From Chryseobacterium suipulveris (GTDB lineage: Bacteria; Bacteroidota; Bacteroidia; Flavobacteriales; Weeksellaceae): a stretch of DNA of 64,000 nt. Each line of letters starts with the position of its first letter. Within the stretch, counting starts at the first letter, position 1. This document shows positions 35,042 through 44,556 of the stretch, piece after piece. The position numbers and the translations under genes were made by a program. Location of the stretch: NCBI RefSeq assembly GCF_022811685.1, contig NZ_CP094532.1, positions 583,501-647,500 of the forward strand. The letters run 5' to 3'. The notes under the pieces were generated by a model. It ran no database searches, was not told the origin of the DNA, and worked only from the letters and a program-made list of their open reading frames with translations.

Positions 35042-37618
35042 ATGAAAAAATTAAATCTACTTTTTACAGTAGTGATTCTGCTTGTGGCAAATCAATTGCT
35101 ATTTTCACAGGCAGTGGATAAACTTTATCTTTCCCTATCGGCAACAGGTAGGGTTTATGATATTACTGGTGTGCCAGCGGCACTGCCTGCTCCATTAGCT
35201 ACACCAAACTATTCTGGTGGTACTCGAGAAAGAATTAGTAATTTAGCTGTGGGTTATGATACTCCTGGATCGAATCCTACAGGGCTTGTCTTTATTCATT
35301 CAAATACTGCTGTGGGAAGTACAATTTATAAAAACACTGTTTCTACGGGTCAGACTACACCGGCTGGTACAGCTCTTATCGGTGGTATTAGTACTAATAA
35401 CGTTCCGAAAACAGATGGTAACCCGTCAGGTGTAACTTATGGTTTTAGTAACTCTACCAAGAATTTATATCAGATTTATCCTACCTCTGCTAATCTTGGA
35501 ACTGTTACGGGTGATGCTGCTTGGAACGGAACTGGGGGGAATACTTCAACGATTTGGGCAACAGATACTTTTTTTGATTATCAGAATTTCATTTATGTAA
35601 TTCTTCAGAATACAACCAATGGAACAACCTTTACAAGATATCTGTATAGAATTGATCCTGCGACCCTAACTGCTACTAGAGTAAGTACAATCGGCGGACC
35701 AGTAGGTGCTTATAATGCTTCGGCTACGACAAGTAATAACACAACAGTTGGTAATGTAAGAGGATTAGCATATCTAAATGGTTTGGTGTATGCAGTTTCT
35801 GTAAATAATAATACTCAATTAAATTTTTACAGTATTAATATTTCTACAGGAGCATCAACGTATTTAAGAACTTATACAGGTTTAGCTGGTTTAAATGCTT
35901 CTAACCAAGATTTGGCTTCTGTTCCATATTATATACCTTTCATTTTCAATTGTGGAGGTGCCAATATACAAGAGACAACTCCATTTGTTGCTGGCGTGAG
36001 TTCTACTAAAACTCTAAGAGTGCCAATTTCTACAGTTTACGGACCTGGAACATATAGAATTAATGTTTCGGGACCTGATTTTGCAACCAGTTTTACAGAT
36101 GTTACAATTACTTCAACTACTACTTTTGTTGACATTCCGGTAACCTACAATGGTACAGGTTCAAGTGGAAACAAAACCCTTACCTATAATATTAATGGAA
36201 GCACCACTGCTTGTAGTGTAAATGTTGTGGTAGAAAAAGATACTGATAAAGATACTATTCCTGATTATCAAGATTTAGATTCTGATAACGATGGTATTTT
36301 AGATGCGGTAGAAATGTACTGCGATCAAACGATTGCTCCAAACGGAACTTTCCCAGTAAGCAATGGTCCAGCTACAACACCTGCTTATTCCAACCAACTT
36401 TTGTTTTTCGATTGGAATGGGGTAACTTTAAGTAATGCTTCTCCTACTGCAACTAAATCTGTGGTTTATAATGGTGTTACTTATACGGCTACAATATCTA
36501 ATTATACTTCTGTAGGAACTGGTACTCCTAATGCTATGGTTGGTAATGATATTTTAACTTGGAGTGGGCCTTCACAAATGGTAGGAAGATATTATAATGT
36601 TAATTCTACAACATTTAAAGAAGCGCTATATATTCCATCTACAGGTTTTACCGGAGTGAATTCATTTAACATATCTGTTACAGCTAGTAAGGATGGTGTT
36701 GCTTATCCTGTTGATTTTGTATTCTTTGACGCTGAAACAACTAATAAATCTGCCATTCAAACAGAGCAAATAAAATTTACCAATAATACTGCTGGAACTA
36801 TTGAACTTCTGGAAAAAACCGGTACCGGAACTATTGGAGCAACAACAGATGGAGTCGTTAATATCACTGGTATAGGTACTAACACTGTAACACTCAATGA
36901 AACAGAAACTAGTAATGTTAATGCATTATTATTTGTAAAGGGCTACTCACCATCTGTAAAAGTTGATATTACAACCTCTCTTGGTTCTCAACAAGGTGTA
37001 GGTTTTGCAGTAAGGTTAAATTGTGACACAGATAATGATGGCACGCCAAACTATTTAGATACAGATTCTGATGGTGACGGATGTCCTGATGCAATAGAAG
37101 GTGGTGATAATATTACTCAAACAATGCTAAATGGGAGCAATGCAATTGGTTCAAATATCTCTGGTACTTTAAATTCACCCGCAATTGCTACAGTAGATGC
37201 AAATGGTGTTCCTGTTATTACTAATACAGGTAGTACATTTAATGTGGACGGACAAGCTCAAGGACAAACAGCAGGAAGTTCTGCTAATGCATCTGTAAAT
37301 GGATGTTATTGCTACAAACCAGCACAAACTTCTGGCACAATTTTAGACACCAACCACGGCATTACAGCTCTTGGTAGAGCTGGTGCAGACAACAGCAATT
37401 GGCCTATGGTAAGAAAAGGAGCTTGGACAGCACTTGAAGCCAAAACCAAAGGTTTTGTAGTCAATAGACTTACAGATGCTCAAATCACTGCTATTCCTAG
37501 TGCTGATCTTAGAGAAGGAATGATGGTATATAACATTACCCAAGACTGTCTCCAAATCAACATTGATGGTACATCTACGGGTTGGAGATGTTTCAACACT
37601 CAAACTTGCCCTGATTAA
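35042..37618 (+). CDS. Cassette A protein 2: large exported protein with TSP3-like Ca-binding repeats and shared Cys-rich C-terminal domain
   Basis: An 858-residue protein with signal peptide (LNLLFTVVILLVANQLLFSQ). Residues about 25-300 look like a beta-propeller or beta-rich domain with many Thr/Asn/Gly. Two thrombospondin type 3-like segments follow: DTDKDTIPDYQDLDSDNDGI and DTDNDGTPNYLDTDSDGDG. The last 105 residues form a distinct domain: CYCYKP, HGITALGRAGADNSNWPMVR, TALEAKTKGFVVNRL, REGMMVYNITQDCL and WRCFNTQTC. The same domain ends the cassette B large protein (40729-41008). No T9SS type A or B sorting tail is visible, so export beyond the periplasm is uncertain. Probably a cell-surface or matrix protein (inference). 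Confidence 0.82.
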   Translation: MKKLNLLFTVVILLVANQLLFSQAVDKLYLSLSATGRVYDITGVPAALPAPLATPNYSGGTRERISNLAVGYDTPGSNPTGLVFIHSNTAVGSTIYKNTVSTGQTTPAGTALIGGISTNNVPKTDGNPSGVTYGFSNSTKNLYQIYPTSANLGTVTGDAAWNGTGGNTSTIWATDTFFDYQNFIYVILQNTTNGTTFTRYLYRIDPATLTATRVSTIGGPVGAYNASATTSNNTTVGNVRGLAYLNGLVYAVSVNNNTQLNFYSINISTGASTYLRTYTGLAGLNASNQDLASVPYYIPFIFNCGGANIQETTPFVAGVSSTKTLRVPISTVYGPGTYRINVSGPDFATSFTDVTITSTTTFVDIPVTYNGTGSSGNKTLTYNINGSTTACSVNVVVEKDTDKDTIPDYQDLDSDNDGILDAVEMYCDQTIAPNGTFPVSNGPATTPAYSNQLLFFDWNGVTLSNASPTATKSVVYNGVTYTATISNYTSVGTGTPNAMVGNDILTWSGPSQMVGRYYNVNSTTFKEALYIPSTGFTGVNSFNISVTASKDGVAYPVDFVFFDAETTNKSAIQTEQIKFTNNTAGTIELLEKTGTGTIGATTDGVVNITGIGTNTVTLNETETSNVNALLFVKGYSPSVKVDITTSLGSQQGVGFAVRLNCDTDNDGTPNYLDTDSDGDGCPDAIEGGDNITQTMLNGSNAIGSNISGTLNSPAIATVDANGVPVITNTGSTFNVDGQAQGQTAGSSANASVNGCYCYKPAQTSGTILDTNHGITALGRAGADNSNWPMVRKGAWTALEAKTKGFVVNRLTDAQITAIPSADLREGMMVYNITQDCLQINIDGTSTGWRCFNTQTCPD

Positions 37619-37638
37619 TTATTTAAATTTGAGATAAC

Positions 37639-38181
37639 ATGAAAAATATATTTTTAACATTAACCTTATTTTTTGCTACTGCTCTTTCAGCTCAAGTAGC
37701 CATAGGAAAAGCTACCGTTTCTTCACCTGCAGTATCATTAGAATTTTATGATAATGCAGATAACACCAGAGGAATTATTCTTCCTTGGGTTACTTCTACA
37801 GCTGCAGTAACAGGAGCGGTAAACGGAACATTAGTCTACAATACTGCAGACAGAAAAGTTTATGTAAAGTATGCTTCTGGATGGAGAGATTTATCTGTAG
37901 ATGCTACTGGTACTACCATAGACCCTATAAATAATGTAGATGGTCTTACGCTACAAAACAGTTTAAATGATTTAGACACCGCCAAAGTAAGCATAGGAAC
38001 TCCTACTTCTACTCCAGGAATTTTAGTCCTTGAAGATACTAATAAAGCGATGGTTTTGCCAAAAGTAGCTTCCCCACATCTTACCATAATCAATCCTGCT
38101 CCTGGTATGATGGCTTATGACACCGTAAAAAATCAACTCGCTGTTTTTAACGGAAAAGTCTGGACTTTTTGGAAACCGTAG
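37639..38181 (+). CDS. Cassette A protein 3: exported protein with two KGIxLP/GMMxYD-type modules
   Basis: A 180-residue protein with signal peptide (IFLTLTLFFATALSAQ). Two copies of one module are visible: TRGIILPWVTS...GTLVYNTADRKVYVKYASGW and NKAMVLPKVAS...PGMMAYDTVKNQLAVFNGKVW, ending TFWKP. The module resembles the core of the Cys-rich C-terminal domain of the preceding large protein (KGFVVNR...EGMMVYN...W), suggesting that the two proteins share a fold and perhaps assemble (inference). It starts 20 bases after protein 2 and ends in a terminator, so the three genes form one unit. The copy B counterpart is at 41074. Confidence 0.8.
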   Translation: MKNIFLTLTLFFATALSAQVAIGKATVSSPAVSLEFYDNADNTRGIILPWVTSTAAVTGAVNGTLVYNTADRKVYVKYASGWRDLSVDATGTTIDPINNVDGLTLQNSLNDLDTAKVSIGTPTSTPGILVLEDTNKAMVLPKVASPHLTIINPAPGMMAYDTVKNQLAVFNGKVWTFWKP

Positions 38182-38204
38182 TTTTATCAAAAAAGTAGAA
38201 AATG

Positions 38205-38231
38205 AGCGGCAGGTAATACCTGCCGTTTTTT
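38205..38231 (+). terminator. Terminator closing cassette A
   Basis: CGGCAGGTA and TACCTGCCG (38207-38225) form a near-perfect hairpin followed by TTTTTT. Confidence 0.85.
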
Positions 38232-38240
38232 GTTAAAATC

Positions 38241-38272
38241 TTTGCGCTGTTTCAGATATTTAGCTAAATTTG
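38241..38272 (+). promoter_or_regulatory. Promoter of cassette B
   Basis: TTTG (38241-38244), 20 bases, TAAATTTG (38265-38272), 21 bases before the ATG at 38294. Confidence 0.6.
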
Positions 38273-38293
38273 CAGAACACAAAATGAAAAAAA

Positions 38294-38868
38294 ATGAGAA
38301 AACACTATTCTTTGAAGGGTGTTTTATTTCCGGCGAATCCTGCAGTAATCTTCTGTTGGTTATTCATTTTTTTTTCCAGTTTGCTCCATTCCCAGATTTA
38401 TGTTCAGGGAGGCGAAAGTGTAATCGCGGAACAAGATTCAGCTCTTCTTGCTAATGCCGAGGTGGTTGAGTTCCTGTAAAAGTTTTCAAAACTGAGGAGG
38501 TTAAAAAGCCGGTTATTGCTAAAAATGCCGAGGAAAAAGCGATTTCGCAGGAAAAGACAAAGATTGCAAAAGCTTCCAGGGAAAAAATCCGGGAGATTCA
38601 AAAAAACACGATAAAATCTGAAGTTTTCTATCAAACTCAGAAAACGCAGAACCAATTTTTCCTGTTAGGAAGTTTTGCGAAAAGCAGTGCTTCATCTACA
38701 AATAATTACAAAGATCAAAAAGCTTTAGGGTTTCATTATACCGAAAATTCACACTTCATTTTTTCAGGAAGCCATCACACAACATTCTACAGAAAATTTA
38801 CTAAATTATCGAATGCACCCTTGCTTTTTTCTGTGCGTCCTCCTCCGTCGCAGCAAGAATTTGCTTAA
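38294..38868 (+). pseudogene. Cassette B protein 1: frameshifted paralogue of the 34307 gene
   Basis: The frame from ATG 38294 (signal peptide FCWLFIFFSSLLHSQ, then GGESVIAEQDSALLANAEVV) stops at 38479. Loss of one base near 38470 explains this: the adjacent frame continues without interruption as PVKVFKTEEVKKPVIAKNAE, a Lys/Glu-rich helical middle, SHHTTFYRKF and the ending LLFSVRPPPSQQEFA, stop at 38868. Architecture and the VRPPP ending match cassette A protein 1. As it stands only a 61-residue fragment would be made, unless the shift is a sequencing error or programmed. Confidence 0.78.
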
Positions 38869-38972
38869 AAACTAATGACCTATCATTTAATAATTTAATT
38901 TTTCGACGATGAAAAAATACTCTTTTATTTTTTGTAGCGCCTCCTATTTTTTAATTTTTTAATCCGACACAA

Positions 38973-41008
38973 ATGAAAAATTTAGGAACAAAATATATTG
39001 TGTTCGCTTTTTTATTCTTGCTTTCTCTTAGTGCAAATGCGCAAACATGGATTACTTGGAATAATCAGGCGACAAAATCCAATATAATCAAAGGAACTGC
39101 TGTTGTTGGGGGAGTTACGGTTAATGCCACTATAACTGTAACCTCTAATACAACTTCAGGTGGCTCCTATCCTTCAACTACTCAAGATAACAGTATCTTG
39201 ATAAGCGGAAATAACTGGAATACTATTCTTGGCTCTTTAGGAAACTATCAGTCCAATTTGGGTGTGCCTGCTACAAATAATTTTTTATCAGTAATCATAA
39301 TTCTGTTAGATATCCCTCTGTTACTGTTTATTTTGATCAGCCAGTTATAATAAGCAAGTTTGGTGTAGATGATCTTGATACTGGTGGAGGTTGTTGTTGG
39401 AACGAATCTCACACCATGTCAGGTTATACATTTACCAGTACAAGTAGTAGCAATTGGGTTGATTCTCCGGCTCCTACTGTTACAAATTCATCAGTTATAT
39501 TTAGTTCTGCGACCACCAGTACTGGTTCTACCCCAGGAAATGGTTATGTAGTTTATAATGGTGTTGCAGTACTGCCAGCATATACAAATGTTGTATTAAC
39601 TTACACCGGGCAGAAATATGGAACATATAATTCTAGTAATGAAAATAATGGTTATGCAATTGCGCTTTTGCCGCCATGTACTACACCTGCAACTCCAACA
39701 GTTACTACTACTGGTGCGACCTGTACTTCTGCAGGAACCGCAACAATATCTAATTACAACAGTGCTTTAACCTATACTTTTTCGCCAAGTGGACCATCCG
39801 TTGGAGCAGGTGGTGTGATTTCTGGTCTTACTGCTGGAACTTCCTACACCGTAACAGCAACTGACGGCAACTGTACCGCAACTTCTACTTCATTCAGGGT
39901 CGCTGCACAGTTGTCGGTGCCAACCGCGACGGTAAGCTCGACTTCGCCAATCTGTTCAGGTCAGAACGCGGTATTCACCATCACGGGAACACCAAATGCG
40001 GTGGTTACCTACACGCTTAATGGTGGAGCAAATACCAACGTGACTTTGAGCTCAACCGGAACGGCAACAGTTACCGTAAACGGAGCAACAGCCAACCAGA
40101 CATTGACCTTGGTTTCTGTGAATAATCCGACTACAAAATGTTCTGCAACGTTGAGCGGAAGTTCAACGGTGACTGTGAATCCATTGCCGACGGCGACGGT
40201 AAGCTCGACTTCGCCAATATGTTCAGGCCAGAATGCTGTGTTCAACATCACAGGAACACCAAACGCGGTGGTTACTTACAATATAAACGGTGGATTAAAT
40301 ACCGTAGTTACTTTAAGTTCCACAGGAACCGGAACAGGAACTGTAAGTTGAGCAACTTCAAATCAGACACTGAGTTTGGTTTCAGCTATTGCAAATGGTT
40401 GTTCACAAACCATCTCAGGTAGCTCTACAGTTACAGTAAATGCACTTCCGACAGCTACAGTGGTTGCAACGTCACCAATCTGTACAGGTGAAAATGCAGT
40501 GTTTACAATTACTGGTACGCCAAATGCGGTGGTTACCTATAATTTGAATGGTGGAAGCAATACCACGGTAACATTTGATTCTGCAGGATCAGCAACTGTA
40601 ACGGTAAATGCGGTAACAACAAGCCAAGTGTTGAATGCTATTTCTGCAAGTAATCCGGCTACAAGTTGTGCCCAAAATCTGAATGGAACGGCTACAGTGG
40701 TAGTAGAACAGTGTGCTTGTCATAACGATCCTAACACTTCAACAGCAGGATTGCCGGTGAAACACGGTATTACGCTGCTAAAAAGAGCCGGAGCGGATAA
40801 CGGAAACTGGCCAATGCTTAGAAACTCGGCACATACAGCATTAGAGTCAAATGTGAAAGGTTTTGTAATCACCAGAATTGCTACCGCAGATTTGCCAAAT
40901 ATTACCAATCCTGTTGAAGGAATGATGGTGTATGATACAACGGCAAAATGTTTGAAATTATTTGCAGATGGTGTTTGGAGCTGTTTCAATACCCCTGCTT
41001 GTCAATAA
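38973..41008 (+). pseudogene. Cassette B protein 2: large exported repeat protein broken by a frameshift and a nonsense codon
   Basis: Signal peptide at the start (IVFAFLFLLSLSANAQ), then a Thr/Ser-rich domain. In a T6 tract (39281-39286) one extra T would join the frame to NHNSVRYPSVTVYFDQPVII and DDLDTGGGCCWNESH, so the tract is one base short. The reading continues through a Cys-containing module and three tandem Ig/PKD-like repeats of 86-89 residues (from 39920, 40187 and 40448; core SPICSGQNAVFTITGTPNAV). An in-frame TGA at 40349-40351 interrupts repeat 2, where the sister repeat has GGA. The end (HGITLLKRAGADNGNWPMLR, EGMMVYDTTAKCL, WSCFNTPAC) is the domain shared with cassette A protein 2. 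Confidence 0.82.
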
Positions 41009-41073
41009 TAAAACAAGGATGAAGTGCCTGATAAGTTCGGGCACTTTTCCCAATAATTTTAAATACTAAAAAA

Positions 41074-41619
41074 ATGAAAAATTTAATCATATCAGCATTT
41101 CTTTTGATCAGTGCCTCAGTCTTTTCACAGACGATTATTGGGGACAATATTGGTACCGCAACCGACAAGACTTCTGTTTTGCCCGAGTTTGCCAATACGA
41201 ATAACAAGGGAATTATTCTTCCATATGTTCGTGTTTTACCTGTTGCGCCGTCAGAAGGGACAATTCTTCTGGATTCTACTAATCCGCTTGCAGCAAGGGT
41301 AAAATACTTCAATGGAAGCTGGGTGGATCTCAGTGGTCAGAATGCGAATGTTACTACAGCGTTGGTAGATCAACCGACTGTTGTACAGGCGCCTGAACTA
41401 CCGGTTGCAAAAACAATTATCGGTGCGGTGAGCTCATCTGCCGATGGAGTATTGGTTCTTGAATCTGCTACACAGGCAATGTTGCTTCCAATTGTTTCGG
41501 ACGTAAACAATATTCCGAATCCATCGCCGAGAATGATGGTTTTTGTAAATAAAGCCGGAGCAAAGCGACTTGCGGTTTATAATAGTGCGAAGTGGTCTTT
41601 TTGGAAACCTGCTTCTTAA
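41074..41619 (+). CDS. Cassette B protein 3: exported two-module protein, intact
   Basis: A 181-residue protein with signal peptide (LIISAFLLISASVFSQ). Modules: NKGIILPYVRVLP...EGTILLDST...VKYFNGSWVDLS and ADGVLVLESATQAMLLPIVS...SPRMMVFVNKAGAKRLAVYN, ending WSFWKPAS. It aligns along its whole length with the 37639 product (shared GIILP, VKY, DLS, VLVLE, LP, MM, LAV, FWKP). It is the only undamaged gene of cassette B. Sixty-five bases after protein 2, with its own downstream terminator. Confidence 0.8.
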   Translation: MKNLIISAFLLISASVFSQTIIGDNIGTATDKTSVLPEFANTNNKGIILPYVRVLPVAPSEGTILLDSTNPLAARVKYFNGSWVDLSGQNANVTTALVDQPTVVQAPELPVAKTIIGAVSSSADGVLVLESATQAMLLPIVSDVNNIPNPSPRMMVFVNKAGAKRLAVYNSAKWSFWKPAS

Positions 41620-41636
41620 CCAATCTCTTTCTCATA

Positions 41637-41675
41637 ACAATAGCCGTCCCTGTATTTGGGGCGGCTATTTTATTT
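41637..41675 (+). terminator. Terminator closing cassette B
   Basis: AATAGCCGTCCC and GGGGCGGCTATT form a hairpin followed by a T-rich stretch. Confidence 0.75.
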
Positions 41676-41767
41676 TGAGGAAACTTCTATGAATTTTCAC
41701 CTATGAAGAGGTTACGAAGAGCGTAACTTGGCAAAATCTAACGCAGCTTTTCCATCCAAACCCAATA

Positions 41768-41803
41768 AAGAAAAAGGGCTCAGAAATTCCTGAACCCTTT
41801 TTT
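41768..41803 (-). terminator. rpsB operon terminator
   Basis: AAAGGGCTCAG and CTGAACCCTTT form a hairpin just downstream of rpsB on the minus strand; T tracts are present on both sides. Confidence 0.8.
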
Positions 41804-41821
41804 GTATTGCTAAGAATTATC

Positions 41822-42586
41822 TTATTCCGCTGCATCGAAATCTGCATCAGCATCAGCTGAAACTTTTTCGCCTTCTTCTTTTGATTTTTCTTTTTCAGCT
41901 TTTCTTTGAGAAAGTCCTTCTTTGATAGAATCTGAAACTACTGAAAGAATCATGTCGATCGCTTTGGAAGCATCGTCGTTTCCTGGGATCACATAATCTA
42001 CTTTTCTTGGGTCCGAGTTCGTATCAACGATCGCGAATACAGGGATTCCCAATTTTTTAGCTTCAGTTACCGCGATGTGCTCGCTCATGATGTCAACCAC
42101 GAAAAGAGCAGAAGGAAGACGCACCATGTCTGCGATTGAACCCAAGTTTTTCTCAAGGTTCGCTCTTTGACGGTCAACCTGCAATCTTTCTTTTTTAGAC
42201 AAAGTTTCGAAAGTTCCGTCTTTCTTCATTTTGTCGATGTGGTTCATTTTCTTCACTGCTTTACGGATGGTAACGAAGTTGGTCAACATTCCTCCCGGCC
42301 ATCTTTCAGTGATATAAGGCATGTTCAGTTCAGTTGCGTGTTTTGCAACCACTTCCTTAGCTTGCTTTTTGGTAGCTACGAAAAGAACTTTTTTGCCTGC
42401 AGAAGTGATTTTTTCCAAAGCGTTACAAGCTTCGTCCAGTTTTACTGCTGTTTTATGTAAGTCGATAATGTGAATACCGTTTTTCTCCATAAAAATGTAT
42501 GGAGCCATATTTGGATTCCACTTTCTGGTCATGTGACCGAAGTGTACACCTGCCTCTAAAAGGTCTTTAACATTTGCTTTAGCCAT
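41822..42586 (-). CDS. rpsB: 30S ribosomal protein S2
   Basis: A 254-residue protein: VKDLLEAGVHFGHMTRKWNP, KKVLFVATKKQAKEVV, ERWPGGMLTNFVTIRK and GIPVFAIVDTNSDPRKVDYV. Ends in an acidic tail. Its usual downstream partner tsf is missing; a terminator and the convergent cassette B follow instead. Confidence 0.96.
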   Translation of the reverse strand: MAKANVKDLLEAGVHFGHMTRKWNPNMAPYIFMEKNGIHIIDLHKTAVKLDEACNALEKITSAGKKVLFVATKKQAKEVVAKHATELNMPYITERWPGGMLTNFVTIRKAVKKMNHIDKMKKDGTFETLSKKERLQVDRQRANLEKNLGSIADMVRLPSALFVVDIMSEHIAVTEAKKLGIPVFAIVDTNSDPRKVDYVIPGNDDASKAIDMILSVVSDSIKEGLSQRKAEKEKSKEEGEKVSADADADFDAAE

Positions 42587-42767
42587 GTCTCTTTTTTGTT
42601 TTTAGTTTACGTTCCGCTTTTTTGCAATCAACTCGTCTTTAGATGGGAGAGGAGTTTGGATGCTAAACTAAACGGGGCATTTTTGATTAGATAATAGATT
42701 AATAGACTTGAGACACGAGATAAATAGTCTCCACACTCTTGTCTTTTCGTCTCCTGTCTCCAGAAGA

Positions 42768-43154
42768 TTAACGTTTAGAGAACTGGAATCTCTTTCTTGC
42801 TTTCTTCTGTCCTGGTTTCTTTCTTTCCACCATTCTTGCGTCTCTGGTAAGCAATCCGTGAGGTTTAAGCATTCCTCTGAATTCTTCGTTGATTTCGCAC
42901 AATGCTCTGGAAAGACCCATTCTGATCGCTTCTGCCTGACCTGTGATTCCACCGCCGAAAACGTTCACTGTAACGTCATACTGACCTACAGTTTCAGTTA
43001 AAAGGAATGGCTGGTTGATTTTGTAAACCAACACGTCAGTTCCGAAGTATTCTTTCGAATCCTTTCTGTTGATGGTGATGTTTCCAGAACCTGGCTTTAC
43101 ATAAACTCTTGCAACAGAAGTTTTTCTTCTTCCGATTTTGTGAACTGTTGACAT
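42768..43154 (-). CDS. rpsI: 30S ribosomal protein S9
   Basis: A 128-residue protein: [39 protein letters not shown], and the basic tail [12 protein letters not shown] that reaches the P-site tRNA. Five bases from rplM. A 181-base gap with GTCTCCTGTCTCC-type repeat text separates it from rpsB. Confidence 0.96.
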   Translation of the reverse strand: MSTVHKIGRRKTSVARVYVKPGSGNITINRKDSKEYFGTDVLVYKINQPFLLTETVGQYDVTVNVFGGGITGQAEAIRMGLSRALCEINEEFRGMLKPHGLLTRDARMVERKKPGQKKARKRFQFSKR

Positions 43155-43159
43155 ATTAA

Positions 43160-43615
43160 TTATTTGAATTCGTTAATATTAATTACTTTTGGCTGCTGCG
43201 CTTCGTGCTTGTGTTCAGATCCTTCATACAGGTAAAGGTTTTTGAACAGCGTAGTTCCCAGTTTGGTTTTAGGAAGCATTCCTTTTACAGATTTCTCTAA
43301 AACTTTCAGGGGATCTTTTTTCAGAAGCTCTTCAGCAGTCTGAGACTTTTGTCCACCAGGATATCCGGTGTGCCAAACGTAAGTTTTATCAGCCCACTTG
43401 TTTCCGGAAAGGGTCACTTTCCCAGCATTCAAAACGATCACGTTGTCTCCGCAGTCTGCGTGAGGCGTAAAATTCGTCTTGTGCTTTCCTCTCAAAATCT
43501 TGGCAACGTTGGAAGCAAGTCTTCCCAACGGTTGACCTTCAGCGTCTACCACAACCCATTCTTTATTAGCGGTAGCTTTGTTCGCCGAAATTGTTTTGTA
43601 ACTTAATGTATTCAC
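43160..43615 (-). CDS. rplM: 50S ribosomal protein L13
   Basis: A 151-residue protein: [40 protein letters not shown] and [20 protein letters not shown]. First gene of rplM-rpsI-rpsB. Confidence 0.96.
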   Translation of the reverse strand: MNTLSYKTISANKATANKEWVVVDAEGQPLGRLASNVAKILRGKHKTNFTPHADCGDNVIVLNAGKVTLSGNKWADKTYVWHTGYPGGQKSQTAEELLKKDPLKVLEKSVKGMLPKTKLGTTLFKNLYLYEGSEHKHEAQQPKVININEFK

Positions 43616-43660
43616 ACTTTATCGTTTACGGTTAAACATAATTTTCCCTTTAAGGGTGTG

Positions 43661-43668
43661 CAAAGGTA
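43661..43668 (-). promoter_or_regulatory. rplM promoter -7 box
   Basis: TACCTTTG on the minus strand, 45 bases before the rplM ATG. No clear -33 TTTG. Confidence 0.5.
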
Positions 43669-43960
43669 TGGATTTTTTTCGAACCAGAAAAATTTTTTGA
43701 AAGAGTTTGGAGCCGTAGATTATTTCTTTAATTACCAATTTCTTATAGCTCGTCTGCCTTTATTATTATAGAACAAAAACCAACACTAATTTCGATTTTG
43801 GTATATTACTAGTGTTACAGTTTTAAAATGAAGTCTTTTTTTAACTTTTCACTAAAAACACATCTATATATATTTAGAGAAAGAGTTAATTTTTTATCAG
43901 CTCTTTTTTTCGTTTGAGGAGCTAATAACTTGTAATTTTTATTAAAGAAGATATTAGGTC

Positions 43961-44061
43961 GGAAATTTTCTTTACCCCAACCCTAAAGGGCGGAAAATTT
44001 CCCTTAAAATAAACCTAAATTTGCTCCTTTTAGGGTCGGGGTAATCAAATTTAGGTTTATT
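43961..44061. repeat. Palindromic intergenic repeat, family 1, copy C (two-hairpin form)
   Basis: First pair GGAAATTTTCTTTACCCC (43961-43978) with GGGCGGAAAATTTCC ending 44002; second pair AAATAAACCTAAATTTG (44007-44023) with CAAATTTAGGTTTATT (44046-44061), perfect. The remaining gap from 43616 holds the rplM leader and AT-rich sequence with a weak GAG/CTC hairpin plus T run near 43880-43910; no gene seen. Confidence 0.82.
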
Positions 44062-44103
44062 ACTTTACAAGAAGGTTCTAAGCTTTAACGAAGTTGAGAC
44101 GGA

Positions 44104-44436
44104 TTATTTCCTTAATGAATTCGAACTTCGGAAACTCGCAATAAGGTAATACGCTACAAATACCGTAGAAAACTTGATCACCGATGGCACCGCTTTCTCA
44201 AGGTCAAAAATCAAAGCTCCAACAAGAACCATTAAACCCATCGCTGCGAAAGAGATGATAAACTTCTTTGCCAATGTAAATTTTTCATCATCCAGAAAAT
44301 AGGCGATTCCCCAAGCTAAACCGAAGGCGATTCCATAGAACAGCTCGAGTTTCCAGCCCTGGCTTCCCAATAAGAAGTAGTTCAGTAGAAAACTGATTGC
44401 CGTTCCAAGTAAAAAGTAGGAGAGTGCTCGCTGCAT
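44104..44436 (-). CDS. Small four-helix membrane protein, unknown
   Basis: One hundred and ten residues with about four hydrophobic segments (ALSYFLLGTAISFLLNYFLL; LFYGIAFGLAWGIAYFL; FIISFAAMGLMVLVGALIF; VIKFSTVFVAYYLIASF) and a short basic C-terminus. I recognise no family. It is isolated between two repeat-rich intergenic regions. Confidence 0.6.
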   Translation of the reverse strand: MQRALSYFLLGTAISFLLNYFLLGSQGWKLELFYGIAFGLAWGIAYFLDDEKFTLAKKFIISFAAMGLMVLVGALIFDLEKAVPSVIKFSTVFVAYYLIASFRSSNSLRK

Positions 44437-44556
44437 ATCGTAATTTTCTGCAAAAATAAGTTTTTTAAGCGATTCTCGTTTTTGTGGAATTTGGGGTTAG
44501 TTTCGCTTATCAAAGCTAAACAATGTAATAATGATCCATTGGTGTTGCAATTTCCT

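Noticed and set aside
43879..43910. Small RNA ending in a weak hairpin plus T run
   Set aside because: The stem is short and no promoter or conserved partner is visible, so it is not listed as a gene.
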